36,225 nucleotides of DNA. Source: Hydrococcus sp. Prado102 (lineage in GTDB: Bacteria > Cyanobacteriota > Cyanobacteriia > Cyanobacteriales > Microcystaceae). Each line of letters begins with the position of its first letter. The first letter of the stretch is position 1. This document shows positions 1-8,360 of this stretch, piece by piece. A program made the position numbers and the translations under genes. The stretch spans positions 1 through 36,225 of the forward strand of contig JALOOL010000133.1 in the NCBI GenBank assembly GCA_025454425.1, given 5' to 3'. The notes beneath the pieces are model-generated. The model was not told where the DNA came from, made no database searches, and saw nothing but the letters and a program-made list of their open reading frames with translations.

Positions 1-54
1 CGGGGCAGTTGTGGCGCAGGAATTATTCTCTCGTTCATCTCAATAGCTTTGGCA

Positions 55-1218
55 ATGGTGCAATCCAGTTCTCTGTCAGGTTCTCTGTTGCAGGATTTAG
101 CGAAATCTCTGCCCAAACTGCGTGTTCAAACCTATTTCAAAGCATCCCTGACAGCGCTCTCCCATGCCATGGAGGATTTGGTATTGGAGGGCGATGATCA
201 GCCCTTGGTAATTGCCAATTTTCAACAGGAGCGGTTTTATCGCCAGGAGATGCAACGCTATCAGCGGATCTCCCGCAAAACGGATCAGATCTACATCCTA
301 GCTGCACCAGAAACGGCATTTACAACTTCGACGGTACCCTACGCCACGATCGGGCTTGATCCAGAGGATGCCTTAGCCCAGGAATGGCATTTGGTGATTG
401 TGGGCGATCGCTATTGTGCGGCTTTGATTTGTCGAGAATATGCCGCCCCCGTTGATGCGAATGGGTTAGATTCAGCCCGACAGTTTCGGGGATTTTGGAC
501 ATTTGATGCAAATGTGAGTCGGTTAGCAGCCAGAACTTTGTTGCAGCGAATTGAGCAATATCGCCCCGACTTGGCAACGAGCATTGAGCAGGCCCGAAAA
601 CGCTATCAATTGCAGGAAGTTACCGCCTCTTCGGCATCGATCGATGTGCAGTTATTTAGCGATCGCTTGGTCACCTATTTACAGGCGGGCCAATATCGCC
701 AGGTCAAGGACTATCTCAATTTGACGCAGTTGAATCAGCAGTTAGCCGCGATCGAACAAGCGCAAAATAACCTGATCGCGATCGTTGGGCATGAATTGCG
801 AACACCACTTTCGACGATTCAAGTTTGCTTAGAAAGTATCGCGACGGAACCGGATATGCCAGAGGAATTCCGGCAAGTCATGCTGGATACTGCTTTGGGG
901 GATGCCGAGCGATTGCGACAGTTGATTCAAGATTTTCTATTATTATCTCGATTGGAACGGGGAGTGATGCCTTGGCAAGTTGAACCGATCGACATGGGCG
1001 AATTAATCTCGCTAGCAGTTTCTAGCATTCAAGGAATGCGCAAGGAAACGCCGATGATTTACTGGCAAATGCCATCCGAACCCTTGATTGTGGTGTGTGA
1101 TGGAGAAGCCTTGCAACAATTGTTGAATCGATTGATTGACACCTCGTCAAGAACTGTTTCCGCTAACGCCATAGCAAAGTTTATTTACTCATCTATTTAT
1201 TTACACGCATTTTCATAG
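55..1218 (+). CDS. DICT-domain sensor histidine kinase, truncated (HATPase domain missing)
   Basis: The N-terminal ~190 residues resemble the DICT sensory domain found in cyanobacterial kinases and diguanylate cyclases (the segment around QTYFKASLTALSHAMEDLV is typical). A HisKA dimerisation/phosphoacceptor domain follows, with H-box IVGHELRTPLS and the phospho-accepting His near residue 246. The protein should continue into a HATPase_c domain. The sequence instead stops matching just where the N-box is expected (after LLNRLID, near base 1140) and ends in about 26 unrelated residues. It therefore lacks the ATP-binding half and cannot autophosphorylate. I chose the ATG at 55; a TTG at 49 and an open frame back to base 1 leave a longer start possible. 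No good ribosome binding site is visible. It is probably a remnant left by a deletion or rearrangement, though a sensor that depends on a partner kinase cannot be excluded. Confidence 0.8.
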   Translation: MVQSSSLSGSLLQDLAKSLPKLRVQTYFKASLTALSHAMEDLVLEGDDQPLVIANFQQERFYRQEMQRYQRISRKTDQIYILAAPETAFTTSTVPYATIGLDPEDALAQEWHLVIVGDRYCAALICREYAAPVDANGLDSARQFRGFWTFDANVSRLAARTLLQRIEQYRPDLATSIEQARKRYQLQEVTASSASIDVQLFSDRLVTYLQAGQYRQVKDYLNLTQLNQQLAAIEQAQNNLIAIVGHELRTPLSTIQVCLESIATEPDMPEEFRQVMLDTALGDAERLRQLIQDFLLLSRLERGVMPWQVEPIDMGELISLAVSSIQGMRKETPMIYWQMPSEPLIVVCDGEALQQLLNRLIDTSSRTVSANAIAKFIYSSIYLHAFS

Positions 1219-1402
1219 CCATTAAAGGTAAGTAAATGAAGACCGAACATTACGGCGCCAAGGTTGGTTGCTCTGACATGCGCTAACATTAGATTTTAGC
1301 TAACATTAACATATCTGTCCTATATCAAAACCACTTAAAAACGTTATCTCAAGCAAAGTGTTCGAGTTTTGCTTGCAACGAGTTCATGTTAACAAAAACA
1401 AA
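1219..1402. other. Short AT-rich gap next to the kinase break
   Basis: This stretch holds no reading frame that I recognise. It follows the point where the kinase loses its expected sequence, so the segment from about 1141 to 1400 may be foreign or rearranged DNA. I find no terminal inverted repeats or transposase remnant in it. A weak AGCAAA/TTTGCT pairing near 1355-1375 lies downstream of the methyltransferase-like gene on the minus strand. Confidence 0.3.
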
Positions 1403-1969
1403 TTAGCGACGAGAACGTTGCATATACATTTTATACTCATCGCCAAACTGTTCGAGCATCATTTGCTCTTCATTGCCAATTCGCAAAAGATACATAATGC
1501 CAAACGATGCAATTCCAGCTAAACCAGCAATCCAATTAGGAAGTAGTAAAGCTTGCGCAACACACCACAACCATACAGACGCATACATGGGATGGCGAAT
1601 AGTTTGATAAACTCCTTTGCTAATTAATGTGTGATTCTCTCTTATTTCCAAAGTAGGCGACCAGTTTTTTCCCAGGTCATAATGAGAACGCCAGAACAAC
1701 CAAAGCGCTAATGCAAAAGTGATAACTCCCAAACAGTTTGCCCAAATTGGTAAGCTATAGTCAGCAAAATTCAACACGGGGGACACAACATAGAGCCAAG
1801 GTAACATGACCATACCAATAAAGACTAAAAGAAGTAGAATCATTTCTTGTGTCGTTTTGCGATCGCGAGCAATTTTATTATTTCTGTTTTCTCTTTGATG
1901 AGGAATACGAATAACAAAACTAGACAAAAAACCAATTGTGAAAAGTACTTTCAGAGTCAATGTACTCAT
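1403..1969 (-). CDS. Isoprenylcysteine carboxyl methyltransferase-like (ICMT/PEMT) membrane protein
   Basis: A 188-residue polytopic membrane protein with about four to five hydrophobic segments. The C-terminal half holds the signature of the ICMT / phospholipid methyltransferase family: a GVYQTIRHPMYAS segment, followed by a membrane segment and a charged NEEQMMLEQFGDEYKMYMQR tail. In this family the RHPMY region and the Glu-rich tail bind S-adenosylmethionine at the membrane face. Bacterial members are rarely characterised; the substrate may be a lipid, an isoprenoid or a small thiol, and protein prenylcysteine is unlikely. The start is supported by AGGAGA at 1978-1983, about 8 bases upstream of the ATG. 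The gene is separated from pdxJ by a likely terminator, so it is probably transcribed on its own. Confidence 0.82.
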   Translation of the reverse strand: MSTLTLKVLFTIGFLSSFVIRIPHQRENRNNKIARDRKTTQEMILLLLVFIGMVMLPWLYVVSPVLNFADYSLPIWANCLGVITFALALWLFWRSHYDLGKNWSPTLEIRENHTLISKGVYQTIRHPMYASVWLWCVAQALLLPNWIAGLAGIASFGIMYLLRIGNEEQMMLEQFGDEYKMYMQRSRR

Positions 1970-1977
1970 GAAATCTA

Positions 1978-1983
1978 TCTCCT
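1978..1983 (-). promoter_or_regulatory. Ribosome binding site of the ICMT-like gene
   Basis: On the minus strand AGGAGA lies about 8 bases before the ATG at 1969. It is one of the clearest Shine-Dalgarno matches in the window and fixes this start. Confidence 0.65.
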
Positions 1984-2036
1984 GAGTTCAGGCACAATTT
2001 TTAACAAGCTCGTTGCTAACAGAATAACAAATAAAT

Positions 2037-2070
2037 AAAAAAACTTCTCAACGAACTAAAAATTAAGAAG
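2037..2070 (-). terminator. Rho-independent terminator downstream of pdxJ
   Basis: Read on the minus strand, CTTCTTAA pairs with TTGAGAAG (8 pairs including one G-U) around an 11-base loop and is followed directly by seven T. It begins about 25 bases after the pdxJ stop codon, which is the expected place for the end of the efflux-pdxJ transcript. Confidence 0.65.
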
Positions 2071-2094
2071 CTCGATTTTTCTTAGAATTTCAAT

Positions 2095-2811
2095 TTAAGA
2101 TAAAATCTGCAAATACGCTTTAACAGCCGCAGATAATCCCATTTCTAAGGCATCTGCAATGAGTGCATGACCGATAGAAACTTCTAAAATATTGGGAATC
2201 GAACAAAATTTCTTCAAATTGTGTAAGTTTAAATCGTGTCCGGCGTTTACTCCTAAACCAACCGATTGCGCGGCTTGTGCGGCAATGGCATAATTGGGAA
2301 AAACTTCGTCAACATTACCTTTCTCGAAGGCAGCAGCATAAGGTTCGGTGTATAATTCAACGCGATCGCTACCAATTTCTTTAGCATGTTGCATTTGTGT
2401 TGGTTCTGCATCCATAAACAAACTAACGCGAATGCCAAGACTTTTTAATTCTTGAATAATTGGCAACAAACGCTCTTTATCTTCTTTCAAATTCCAACCG
2501 CTATCTGAAGTGAATGTATCGGGAGCATCTGGGACTAAAGTACATTGCGTTGGCTTAACCCGACGAACTATCTCCATAAATGGCGGTTGAAAAGGGTTTC
2601 CTTCAATATTGAATTCTACTGTAACGATCTCTGCTAGGGCATAAACATCCGAGGGACGAATATGACGCTCGTCAGGACGAGGATGAACGGTAATTCCATG
2701 CGCTCCAGCTTCCATACAAATTTTAGCGGCTTTGGTAACGCTGGGGATTTCTAGATTGCGCGTATTCCTTACTAAGGCTACTTTGTTGAGATTGACACTC
2801 AAATTAGTCAT
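2095..2811 (-). CDS. pdxJ: Pyridoxine 5'-phosphate synthase PdxJ
   Basis: PdxJ condenses 1-deoxy-D-xylulose 5-phosphate with 3-amino-2-oxopropyl phosphate to form pyridoxine 5'-phosphate, the last ring-closing step of the DXP-dependent vitamin B6 pathway in the cytosol. The 238-residue length is normal for the family. Visible landmarks are the N-terminal LSVNLNKVALVRNTR, the phosphate/substrate segment HGITVHPRPDERHIR, NIEGNPFQPPF, the ELYTEPYA strand and the C-terminal GVNAGHDLNLHNL holding the second active-site His. The fold is a TIM barrel and no key motif looks damaged. It begins 42 bases after the RND pump gene and may be cotranscribed with it, although the functions are unrelated. A terminator follows. 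Confidence 0.95.
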   Translation of the reverse strand: MTNLSVNLNKVALVRNTRNLEIPSVTKAAKICMEAGAHGITVHPRPDERHIRPSDVYALAEIVTVEFNIEGNPFQPPFMEIVRRVKPTQCTLVPDAPDTFTSDSGWNLKEDKERLLPIIQELKSLGIRVSLFMDAEPTQMQHAKEIGSDRVELYTEPYAAAFEKGNVDEVFPNYAIAAQAAQSVGLGVNAGHDLNLHNLKKFCSIPNILEVSIGHALIADALEMGLSAAVKAYLQILS

Positions 2812-2853
2812 GATTTTTTACTTGGGAGCAATATTTAAGCTCCCCGATCGCTG

Positions 2854-5800
2854 TTAATAATTATCTATCCGATTGGGTGTTGCAGTCGATTGTTTCATAC
2901 CATTGCCATTTGTGAAGACTAAATTTGCATCTTCTTCAATTTTGCTGGGTTTCGATGGTTTGCGTCCCGAAAAATCGCCGATTAATCCCATCAGTGCCGG
3001 AACGACAGTTGGGGTTAAAATCGTTGAAAAGACAAGACCGCCTGTAAGTACGATACCCAATCCTTGATAGAGTTCTGCGCCTTGTCCAGGTACGACGGCG
3101 AGGGGAAGCATTCCCAAAACGCTAGTTCCCGCCGACATAAAGATAGCTCGCAGGCGATCGCGCGTGGCATGATACAAAGAATCATCGTAATCTTTTCCTT
3201 CTTCTTGAAGCTGTAGAGCGCGTTCTACGATGAGAATGGCATTATTAACTACGACACCCGTTAGGATAATGAATCCTAGCGCGGTAATCATATCTAGCGG
3301 GACGATTAAACCAGGAATGCGATTGGCAATAATGAGACTTAATAGCGCCCCACTCATTCCCATCGGGACGGTTGCCATAATCACGAGGGGATAGAGGAAA
3401 GAACGATACAGCGCCACCAACAGCAGATAAATAATTAATACCGAGAGAACAAAAGCAGAGGCTAACTGAGATACTGTTTCAGAAAGGCGATCCGCAGAAC
3501 CAGCCAATTCTAAACGATATCCAATTGGCAGTTGCGATCGCATGGGTTCTAAAACCTCTGTATTAGTGCGGTCTACAATCGCTCCCAATGGGGCATCTGG
3601 CGCTAGGGAAACCGTCAAACTAATCGATCGCTCTAAATCGACGTGGTTAATGACATCTGGCCCCGTTGTCTCGCGAACTTCTGCCACGTCTGCTAATTGT
3701 ACTTGTCCGCGACTGGTATAGAGAGACAATTGACGTAACTGTTCTGGCGTTTGTACGAAGGAATCTTTCAATTCTACCGAGACATCTAATTCTTCCTTGC
3801 CATCGATAAATTCTGAAGCAAAACGTCCGCCCAGCGCTGATTCTACCATCGAGCCTACATCGGCTTCGGAAAGACCAACCTCTGCCAATCTTTCCCGATT
3901 GGGGATTACTTGTAATTCTGCCGCGCCTGCAACGTAATTAGAACGAACGTTCTGTACGCCCGAAAAGGGACGCAATTGGTCGGTAATTTGCTTTTCTAAC
4001 AGACTCAACTCATCTAAATCTGCCCCGATGATATCGACCTCAAACTGCTTGCCCGGATCTTGGAAAATTGAAAGGCGAGTGGGAAAAAGCGTGCGAAAAC
4101 CTGGAAAATTACCGCTTTGTGACCTCATCCGGTCTACCATATCAGCCAATCCTTGACTGGTAGCGAATTCTGACTTGAGGATAGCGGCAATGCCTCGCCG
4201 TCCGGGACGATCTACGTACATAACGCGATCGATTTCTGGTTGCTCTCTTAAGAAATTTCTCGGCCCTTCTGATAGTCGGATTGCTTCTGGAATACTCGTT
4301 CCTGGCAGGGGATCTGCCACCCAAAAGACTAAATTGCGGTTGCCTTCAGGTAAATAATCAGCCGGCGGGAGTAAAAGAAAGCTAACAAAGATTAACCCCA
4401 CGGGAATCGACAAAACAAACAATCTTCGTCCCATTCTTCTGCGTCCCAGCGACCATCTTACAGTAGATGCCAGTACTGCTTCTAACTTGCTTTGGAACGA
4501 GCGAAATACGGCTGAAGTATTTGCCACAGACCTTTCTAACCAGTTACCGCCGCGATAACTACCTTCTGATAGAACTTGCATCGCTTCTGACTCGTGTAAA
4601 AATAGTCCAGAAAGCATGGGAACTAAGGTAATTGCCGCAACCATCGAAAAAATCGCCGCCGCAGAAATAACGATCGCCATATCGATAAATAACTGAGCAA
4701 CTTCTCCTTGTACCATTGCCAACGGCGCAAAAACGGCGATATTAGTGAGCGTAGCACCCAACAATCCGCTCCCAACTTCCTGAGTCCCGTCAATTGCAGC
4801 GCGAATGGGATTCTTGCCGCGCTGCATATGGGTAAAAACGTTTTCAACGACAACGATCGCGTTATCTACAACCATCCCCGATGCAAAGCCAAGAGCCGCT
4901 AGACTGATAATATTGAGGGTGCGATCCAACATAGACAGGGCGATGAACACCGTTATCATCGTAATCGGGATAGTTAGCGCCACCACTGCAACGGTTCGCA
5001 TAGAACCCAGAAATAGCAACAAGACGATAACTGCTAATACAGCACCGCTTACTAGGTTTTCTTGCACCAAGAAGACTGATTGATTGATATATTCGCTCTC
5101 GTCGTAGTTGTAGACAAAGCGAATTCCTTCCCCTTGGCGATCGAACTGTTCTTGGAACTCTGAGATAATATCCCGAACGCCTGTTGCAACTTCGGGCACA
5201 TTTGCCCCCACGCGGCGGATAATCCCAATTGCGACGGCAGGATCGCCATTAAAAAGTAGGGCGCCATCTTGGACTCGGCGACCCATTTGCACTTGCGCCA
5301 CATCTCGCAGATACACTGTTCCCGATTCATCCCGACGCAGAACAAATCCTTCAATTTGGTCTAATTCTTGGGATCTACTGACCGTGCGAACTCGATATTC
5401 TCGTCTCCCTAAGACTAAAGGGCCGCCTCGAATATCGCGGTTATTTTCTTGCAAGACTCGAACGACATCGCCAATGGTTAAATTGCGGTTAGAAAGCGCT
5501 TTCGGATCTACTTTTACCTCAACTTCCCTTTCTTGTCCGCCAGGGATAATAAATTGTCCTACTCCCTCGACTCGACGCAATCTGGGAACGATAGTATCTT
5601 CAACTAAATCGCGATAATGGTTTGGATCGCTTTGAGTGCCTTCTTTGGGGGCAAGTACTATCCACATCATCGGCGAACTGTTACCGCCAACGAGTTCTAC
5701 ATCCGACTCGCTAGCTTCTTCGGGAAGTGCTTCGACTTGTTGCAGCTTATTTAATACGTCTACTAAACGTTCGTTTACGTCGCTGTTCCAGGTAAATTCC

Positions 5801-6078
5801 AGGGTAATCGCACTAATCCCAGGACGAGAACTGCTAGAGATTTCTTGTACTCCTAGAACCTCTTCCATTCGTTCTTCGATGGGACGAGTAATCAAATCTT
5901 CTACTTCTGTCGGCCCCGCGCCAGGATAGGGAGTCGTGATGGTAATCTCCGGGCGATCGCCCCCAGGTTGCAATTCTAGCGGTAAATTAAATAAAGAAAT
6001 AATCCCAAATACAGCCAGCAAACAGAACAATACAAAAGTTCCGTGTCGCCAGCGAACGGCGGTTTCGATAAAGTTCAT
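2854..6078 (-). CDS. RND-family efflux pump, inner membrane transporter (AcrB/HAE1-like)
   Basis: A 1074-residue transporter of the hydrophobe/amphiphile efflux RND family, a proton-driven antiporter that works as a trimer with a periplasmic adaptor and an outer membrane channel. It shows the usual two-fold layout: an N-terminal helix (TAVRWRHGTFVLFCLLAVFG), a large periplasmic loop, a helix cluster, then the same again. The TM4 proton-relay segment is GMVVDNAIVVVENV, with DN where AcrB has DD; this is common in non-Acr HAE1 members. TM10-12 contain GVVVNNAILIVERALQ. I start at the ATG at 6078 because the family begins there; an upstream in-frame extension to 6189 would only translate repeat DNA. 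The adaptor gene lies 119 bases upstream on the same strand. No TolC-like gene is in the window, so the substrate and the outer membrane partner are unknown. Confidence 0.93.
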   Translation of the reverse strand: MNFIETAVRWRHGTFVLFCLLAVFGIISLFNLPLELQPGGDRPEITITTPYPGAGPTEVEDLITRPIEERMEEVLGVQEISSSSRPGISAITLEFTWNSDVNERLVDVLNKLQQVEALPEEASESDVELVGGNSSPMMWIVLAPKEGTQSDPNHYRDLVEDTIVPRLRRVEGVGQFIIPGGQEREVEVKVDPKALSNRNLTIGDVVRVLQENNRDIRGGPLVLGRREYRVRTVSRSQELDQIEGFVLRRDESGTVYLRDVAQVQMGRRVQDGALLFNGDPAVAIGIIRRVGANVPEVATGVRDIISEFQEQFDRQGEGIRFVYNYDESEYINQSVFLVQENLVSGAVLAVIVLLLFLGSMRTVAVVALTIPITMITVFIALSMLDRTLNIISLAALGFASGMVVDNAIVVVENVFTHMQRGKNPIRAAIDGTQEVGSGLLGATLTNIAVFAPLAMVQGEVAQLFIDMAIVISAAAIFSMVAAITLVPMLSGLFLHESEAMQVLSEGSYRGGNWLERSVANTSAVFRSFQSKLEAVLASTVRWSLGRRRMGRRLFVLSIPVGLIFVSFLLLPPADYLPEGNRNLVFWVADPLPGTSIPEAIRLSEGPRNFLREQPEIDRVMYVDRPGRRGIAAILKSEFATSQGLADMVDRMRSQSGNFPGFRTLFPTRLSIFQDPGKQFEVDIIGADLDELSLLEKQITDQLRPFSGVQNVRSNYVAGAAELQVIPNRERLAEVGLSEADVGSMVESALGGRFASEFIDGKEELDVSVELKDSFVQTPEQLRQLSLYTSRGQVQLADVAEVRETTGPDVINHVDLERSISLTVSLAPDAPLGAIVDRTNTEVLEPMRSQLPIGYRLELAGSADRLSETVSQLASAFVLSVLIIYLLLVALYRSFLYPLVIMATVPMGMSGALLSLIIANRIPGLIVPLDMITALGFIILTGVVVNNAILIVERALQLQEEGKDYDDSLYHATRDRLRAIFMSAGTSVLGMLPLAVVPGQGAELYQGLGIVLTGGLVFSTILTPTVVPALMGLIGDFSGRKPSKPSKIEEDANLVFTNGNGMKQSTATPNRIDNY

Positions 6079-6197
6079 AATAAGAAATTTAGTAGTGTAG
6101 GGGCGCATGGCGTGCGCCCAAATCGTAGGGGCGAAGGCAAAGTAGCCCTCCGGGACAAAGTACGGTCGGAAAGCCCGTACAAAAAGCAATTTAGGGG
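6079..6197. repeat. Dispersed hairpin repeats between adaptor and pump genes
   Basis: The intercistronic gap of the efflux pair holds a GTAGGGGCGCATGGCG-type repeat at 6097-6119, with a near-perfect second copy at 21045-21071. It is followed by more repeat-like GC-rich text (GTAGGGGCGAAGGC, then TCCGGGAC and CCCGTAC). Its base composition differs from both flanking genes. On the mRNA it could fold into a stem and reduce expression of the pump relative to the adaptor. Confidence 0.6.
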
Positions 6198-7544
6198 CTA
6201 CAGACCGCTGGTTACTTTGACATTTGCACCATCAGTTAACCCATCTCCACCTTGTAAAACAATCGGCTGTCCCGCGCGTAACTGTTCGCTGGCAATTGCG
6301 ACTTCCTGACCCATATCGGCAACCATTTCTACTTCCAGTTCTTCTGCCTTACCATCGACAACGGTAAAAACCGACCACTGATTTTGTCTTCTAGTCAGTG
6401 CGTCGCGGGATACAACAAAACTAGCTCGATTCGATGGCAATTCTAGACTGCCTGTAATTGCCATTCCAGATAATAGACCAGAAGGAGGATTGTCTAAGCG
6501 CACTCTGACTCGTTGCCGTCTCGATGCAGAATCGGCGGCTGGTACGACACCCGTAATCGTAGCGCGTTCTCGCCATTGTGGTAAGGCGCGAGCGCTTAAT
6601 TGTACGGTCAAACCCGGTCGAATATTGCCGCTTAGTTCTTCGGGAATTTCTAGAAATACATCTAAACTATCGCTTGCGACTAAAGTCGCGATCGCGTCGG
6701 CACTTTCTAAATAATCTCCCGGACTCACTTGTCTTTCTTGTACGATTCCTCCACTCAATGCCCTGATGCGAGTCCGTCGCAATTCCACTTCTGCTTGATT
6801 TACTGCCGCGACTGCCGCTGCTACATTTGCCCGTTGCGCGGCAATTTCTTCTTTTATCGGGCCGGCTACGGCTTCTGCAAGTGCTGCTTCTGCTTCTAAG
6901 CGTTCTCCTCGCGCATCATCTACTGCTGCTCTGGCTTCGACTAGGTTTCGTTGCGAAAATGCCCCTTCTGCTACTAAATTCGTTAGGCGATCGAGGTTGT
7001 CTTGCGCTTCTTTTTCCCTAGCGGTTGCTGACTTGACAGAAGCTCTTCTTTGTGCTATTACTTCAGGTCTAGTTCCTACTTCCAAACGAGCGAGATTGCT
7101 GCGTTCCTGTGCTAGTCTAGCTTGTGCTTCTGCTAGAGCCAGTTGTTGGTCGGAGTCGTCGAGTTGAGCAATGGTCATTCCAGAAGTAACGCGATCGCCT
7201 GGTTCGACTAAAATCTGTTGTACTAAACCATCTGTTTGAGCGCGAATCGTCGCTTGCTCTCTCGATTCTACCTGTCCCAACAATTGAACGCGCCTCGTTC
7301 CAGTTCCAGTAGACAGAGCAATTGTTTCAACGGGTCTAGGAGGCGGCCCCTGCGGTTGGGCGGCGGCTGGTTGTGATGAAGGAGTAACAGGTGTAAATAT
7401 TCGCCAGAGAACGATTCCGCCTGTTGTCACAGCCAGGATTAAAAGTATCCACAACCAAGGTTTTTTAGGCTGTGAGGGTTCGGTCTGTAGTTCGGAGTCC
7501 GATAGCCGATCGCGTTTTGGCTCTTGGGTTTCAACAGGATTCAT
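6198..7544 (-). CDS. RND efflux periplasmic adaptor (HlyD/AcrA-like membrane fusion protein)
   Basis: A 448-residue membrane fusion protein. A single N-terminal hydrophobic anchor lies near residues 30-48 (PWLWILLILAVTTGGIVLW). The biotinyl-lipoyl half motif follows (ATIRAQTDGLVQQILVEPGDRVTSG), then a long alpha-helical hairpin rich in Ala/Glu/Arg (about residues 125-260), the second lipoyl half (RIRALSGGIVQERQVSPGDYL), and beta-barrel and membrane-proximal domains. Such adaptors bridge the RND pump and an outer membrane channel. It is encoded directly upstream of the pump on the same strand, as in most RND operons. The about 350-base gap upstream is the likely promoter region; no regulator gene is adjacent. 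Substrate unknown. Confidence 0.92.
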   Translation of the reverse strand: MNPVETQEPKRDRLSDSELQTEPSQPKKPWLWILLILAVTTGGIVLWRIFTPVTPSSQPAAAQPQGPPPRPVETIALSTGTGTRRVQLLGQVESREQATIRAQTDGLVQQILVEPGDRVTSGMTIAQLDDSDQQLALAEAQARLAQERSNLARLEVGTRPEVIAQRRASVKSATAREKEAQDNLDRLTNLVAEGAFSQRNLVEARAAVDDARGERLEAEAALAEAVAGPIKEEIAAQRANVAAAVAAVNQAEVELRRTRIRALSGGIVQERQVSPGDYLESADAIATLVASDSLDVFLEIPEELSGNIRPGLTVQLSARALPQWRERATITGVVPAADSASRRQRVRVRLDNPPSGLLSGMAITGSLELPSNRASFVVSRDALTRRQNQWSVFTVVDGKAEELEVEMVADMGQEVAIASEQLRAGQPIVLQGGDGLTDGANVKVTSGL

Positions 7545-7898
7545 TACTAGAAAGTTCTCAATAAATTACAAAAGTGAATATTAGATTTTCTGCACGAACT
7601 GATAATTAGAATTCGATTGGATTTGTATAAGATTTTAAGTTTTCTTAAGTTTAGACAATTGTGCCTAATTGACGCTCTGAGATTTCTGGAAAGATTTTAA
7701 TACTTATTTAATATTTTTAAGTATGAGGCGTAAATGTGACATAAAAGTGTCAGTTGAGCTTGGCGTTGCCCCGTTCATGCGAACAAAAAACTTTACCCCT
7801 CCCCCCAAAGCTGGGGAAAGGGGTTGCGAACAAGGGCTGAACCTCTGATAGACGCATAAAACAGCCCTGAAAAGTTAGAAGAATTTTTCGCGTATAAC
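7545..7898. other. Gap upstream of the efflux operon
   Basis: An AT-rich stretch containing the presumed promoter of the efflux pair (7545-7780) and a strong hairpin with a T tract belonging to the gene on its other side. I see no confident -35/-10 pair or operator and no reading frame worth reporting. Confidence 0.4.
7785..7823 (-). terminator. GC-rich hairpin with T tract (terminator-like, also a dispersed repeat type)
   Basis: On the minus strand CCCCTTTCCCC pairs fully with GGGGGGAGGGG (11 pairs, two G-U) around a 6-base loop, followed by TAAAG and six T. It is placed to end transcription of the Lys/Ala-rich gene that stops 75 bases earlier. Similar C-rich/G-rich hairpins are common dispersed repeats in cyanobacteria, so the terminator role is inferred from structure only. 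Confidence 0.5.
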
Positions 7899-8360
7899 TT
7901 AGTTTTTCTTAGAAGATTTGACTTGACGCGCCATATTCTTGAACATATTCAGGCTAGGCCCTGGTCTGCGTCGCGACATAGTAGGTGCTATTGAGCCATT
8001 ACTTGCAAATGACACTGCTGCTGGATCGACTTTACCATTACTACTGTTTTTGAAAACGGCGGCTCTGATAATTTCTTCTGGGTCGGATACTGCTGGTTTA
8101 GTTTCTTTGGGTTCGGGAGCAGCTTTAGCGTTGTCCTTAACAGAGGTTTTCTTGGTCGCTTTCGCTTTTGCAGGTTCTGCTTTTGGCTTTTCAGCCGCAG
8201 TCGCTTTTGCAGGTTCCGCTTTTTTTTCTTCTACTGGCTTAGCTGGTGCTTTTTCTTTAGCTTTTGCCTCTTCTTTAGCTTTTTCGGGTTGCTGGCTTTT
8301 ACTTTCGTCTAATTCTAGAAAATAAGCTGATTTTTGACCGCCAAATAGTTTTTTAAACAT
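7899..8360 (-). CDS. Lys/Ala/Pro-rich conserved cyanobacterial protein of unknown function
   Basis: A 153-residue protein in three parts. A short conserved N-terminus (MFKKLFGGQKSAYFLEL) precedes a low-complexity basic/acidic middle of about 80 residues built from K, A, E and P (AKAKEKAPAK-like, extended or coiled). A conserved C-terminal segment contains MSRRRPGPSLNMFKNMARQ. I recall cyanobacterial proteins with the same two conserved ends and a variable linker, but no function. It has no membrane segment or signal peptide. I start at the ATG at 8360, not the TTG at 8366, because AGGGAG lies about ten bases upstream. The charged linker resembles those of proteins that bind nucleic acid or assemble at membranes, but that is speculation. 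Confidence 0.7.
   Translation of the reverse strand: MFKKLFGGQKSAYFLELDESKSQQPEKAKEEAKAKEKAPAKPVEEKKAEPAKATAAEKPKAEPAKAKATKKTSVKDNAKAAPEPKETKPAVSDPEEIIRAAVFKNSSNGKVDPAAVSFASNGSIAPTMSRRRPGPSLNMFKNMARQVKSSKKN

Noticed and set aside
6079-6189. Longer start for the RND pump (37 extra residues)
   Set aside because: The extension would translate the intergenic hairpin repeat, and the family N-terminus begins at the ATG at 6078.
7939-8325. A 128-codon frame opposite the Lys/Ala-rich protein
   Set aside because: It is the mirror of a low-complexity Lys/Ala/Glu coding region, giving an artificial Leu/Ala/Phe/Ser-rich translation. The minus-strand gene has conserved ends and a ribosome binding site.
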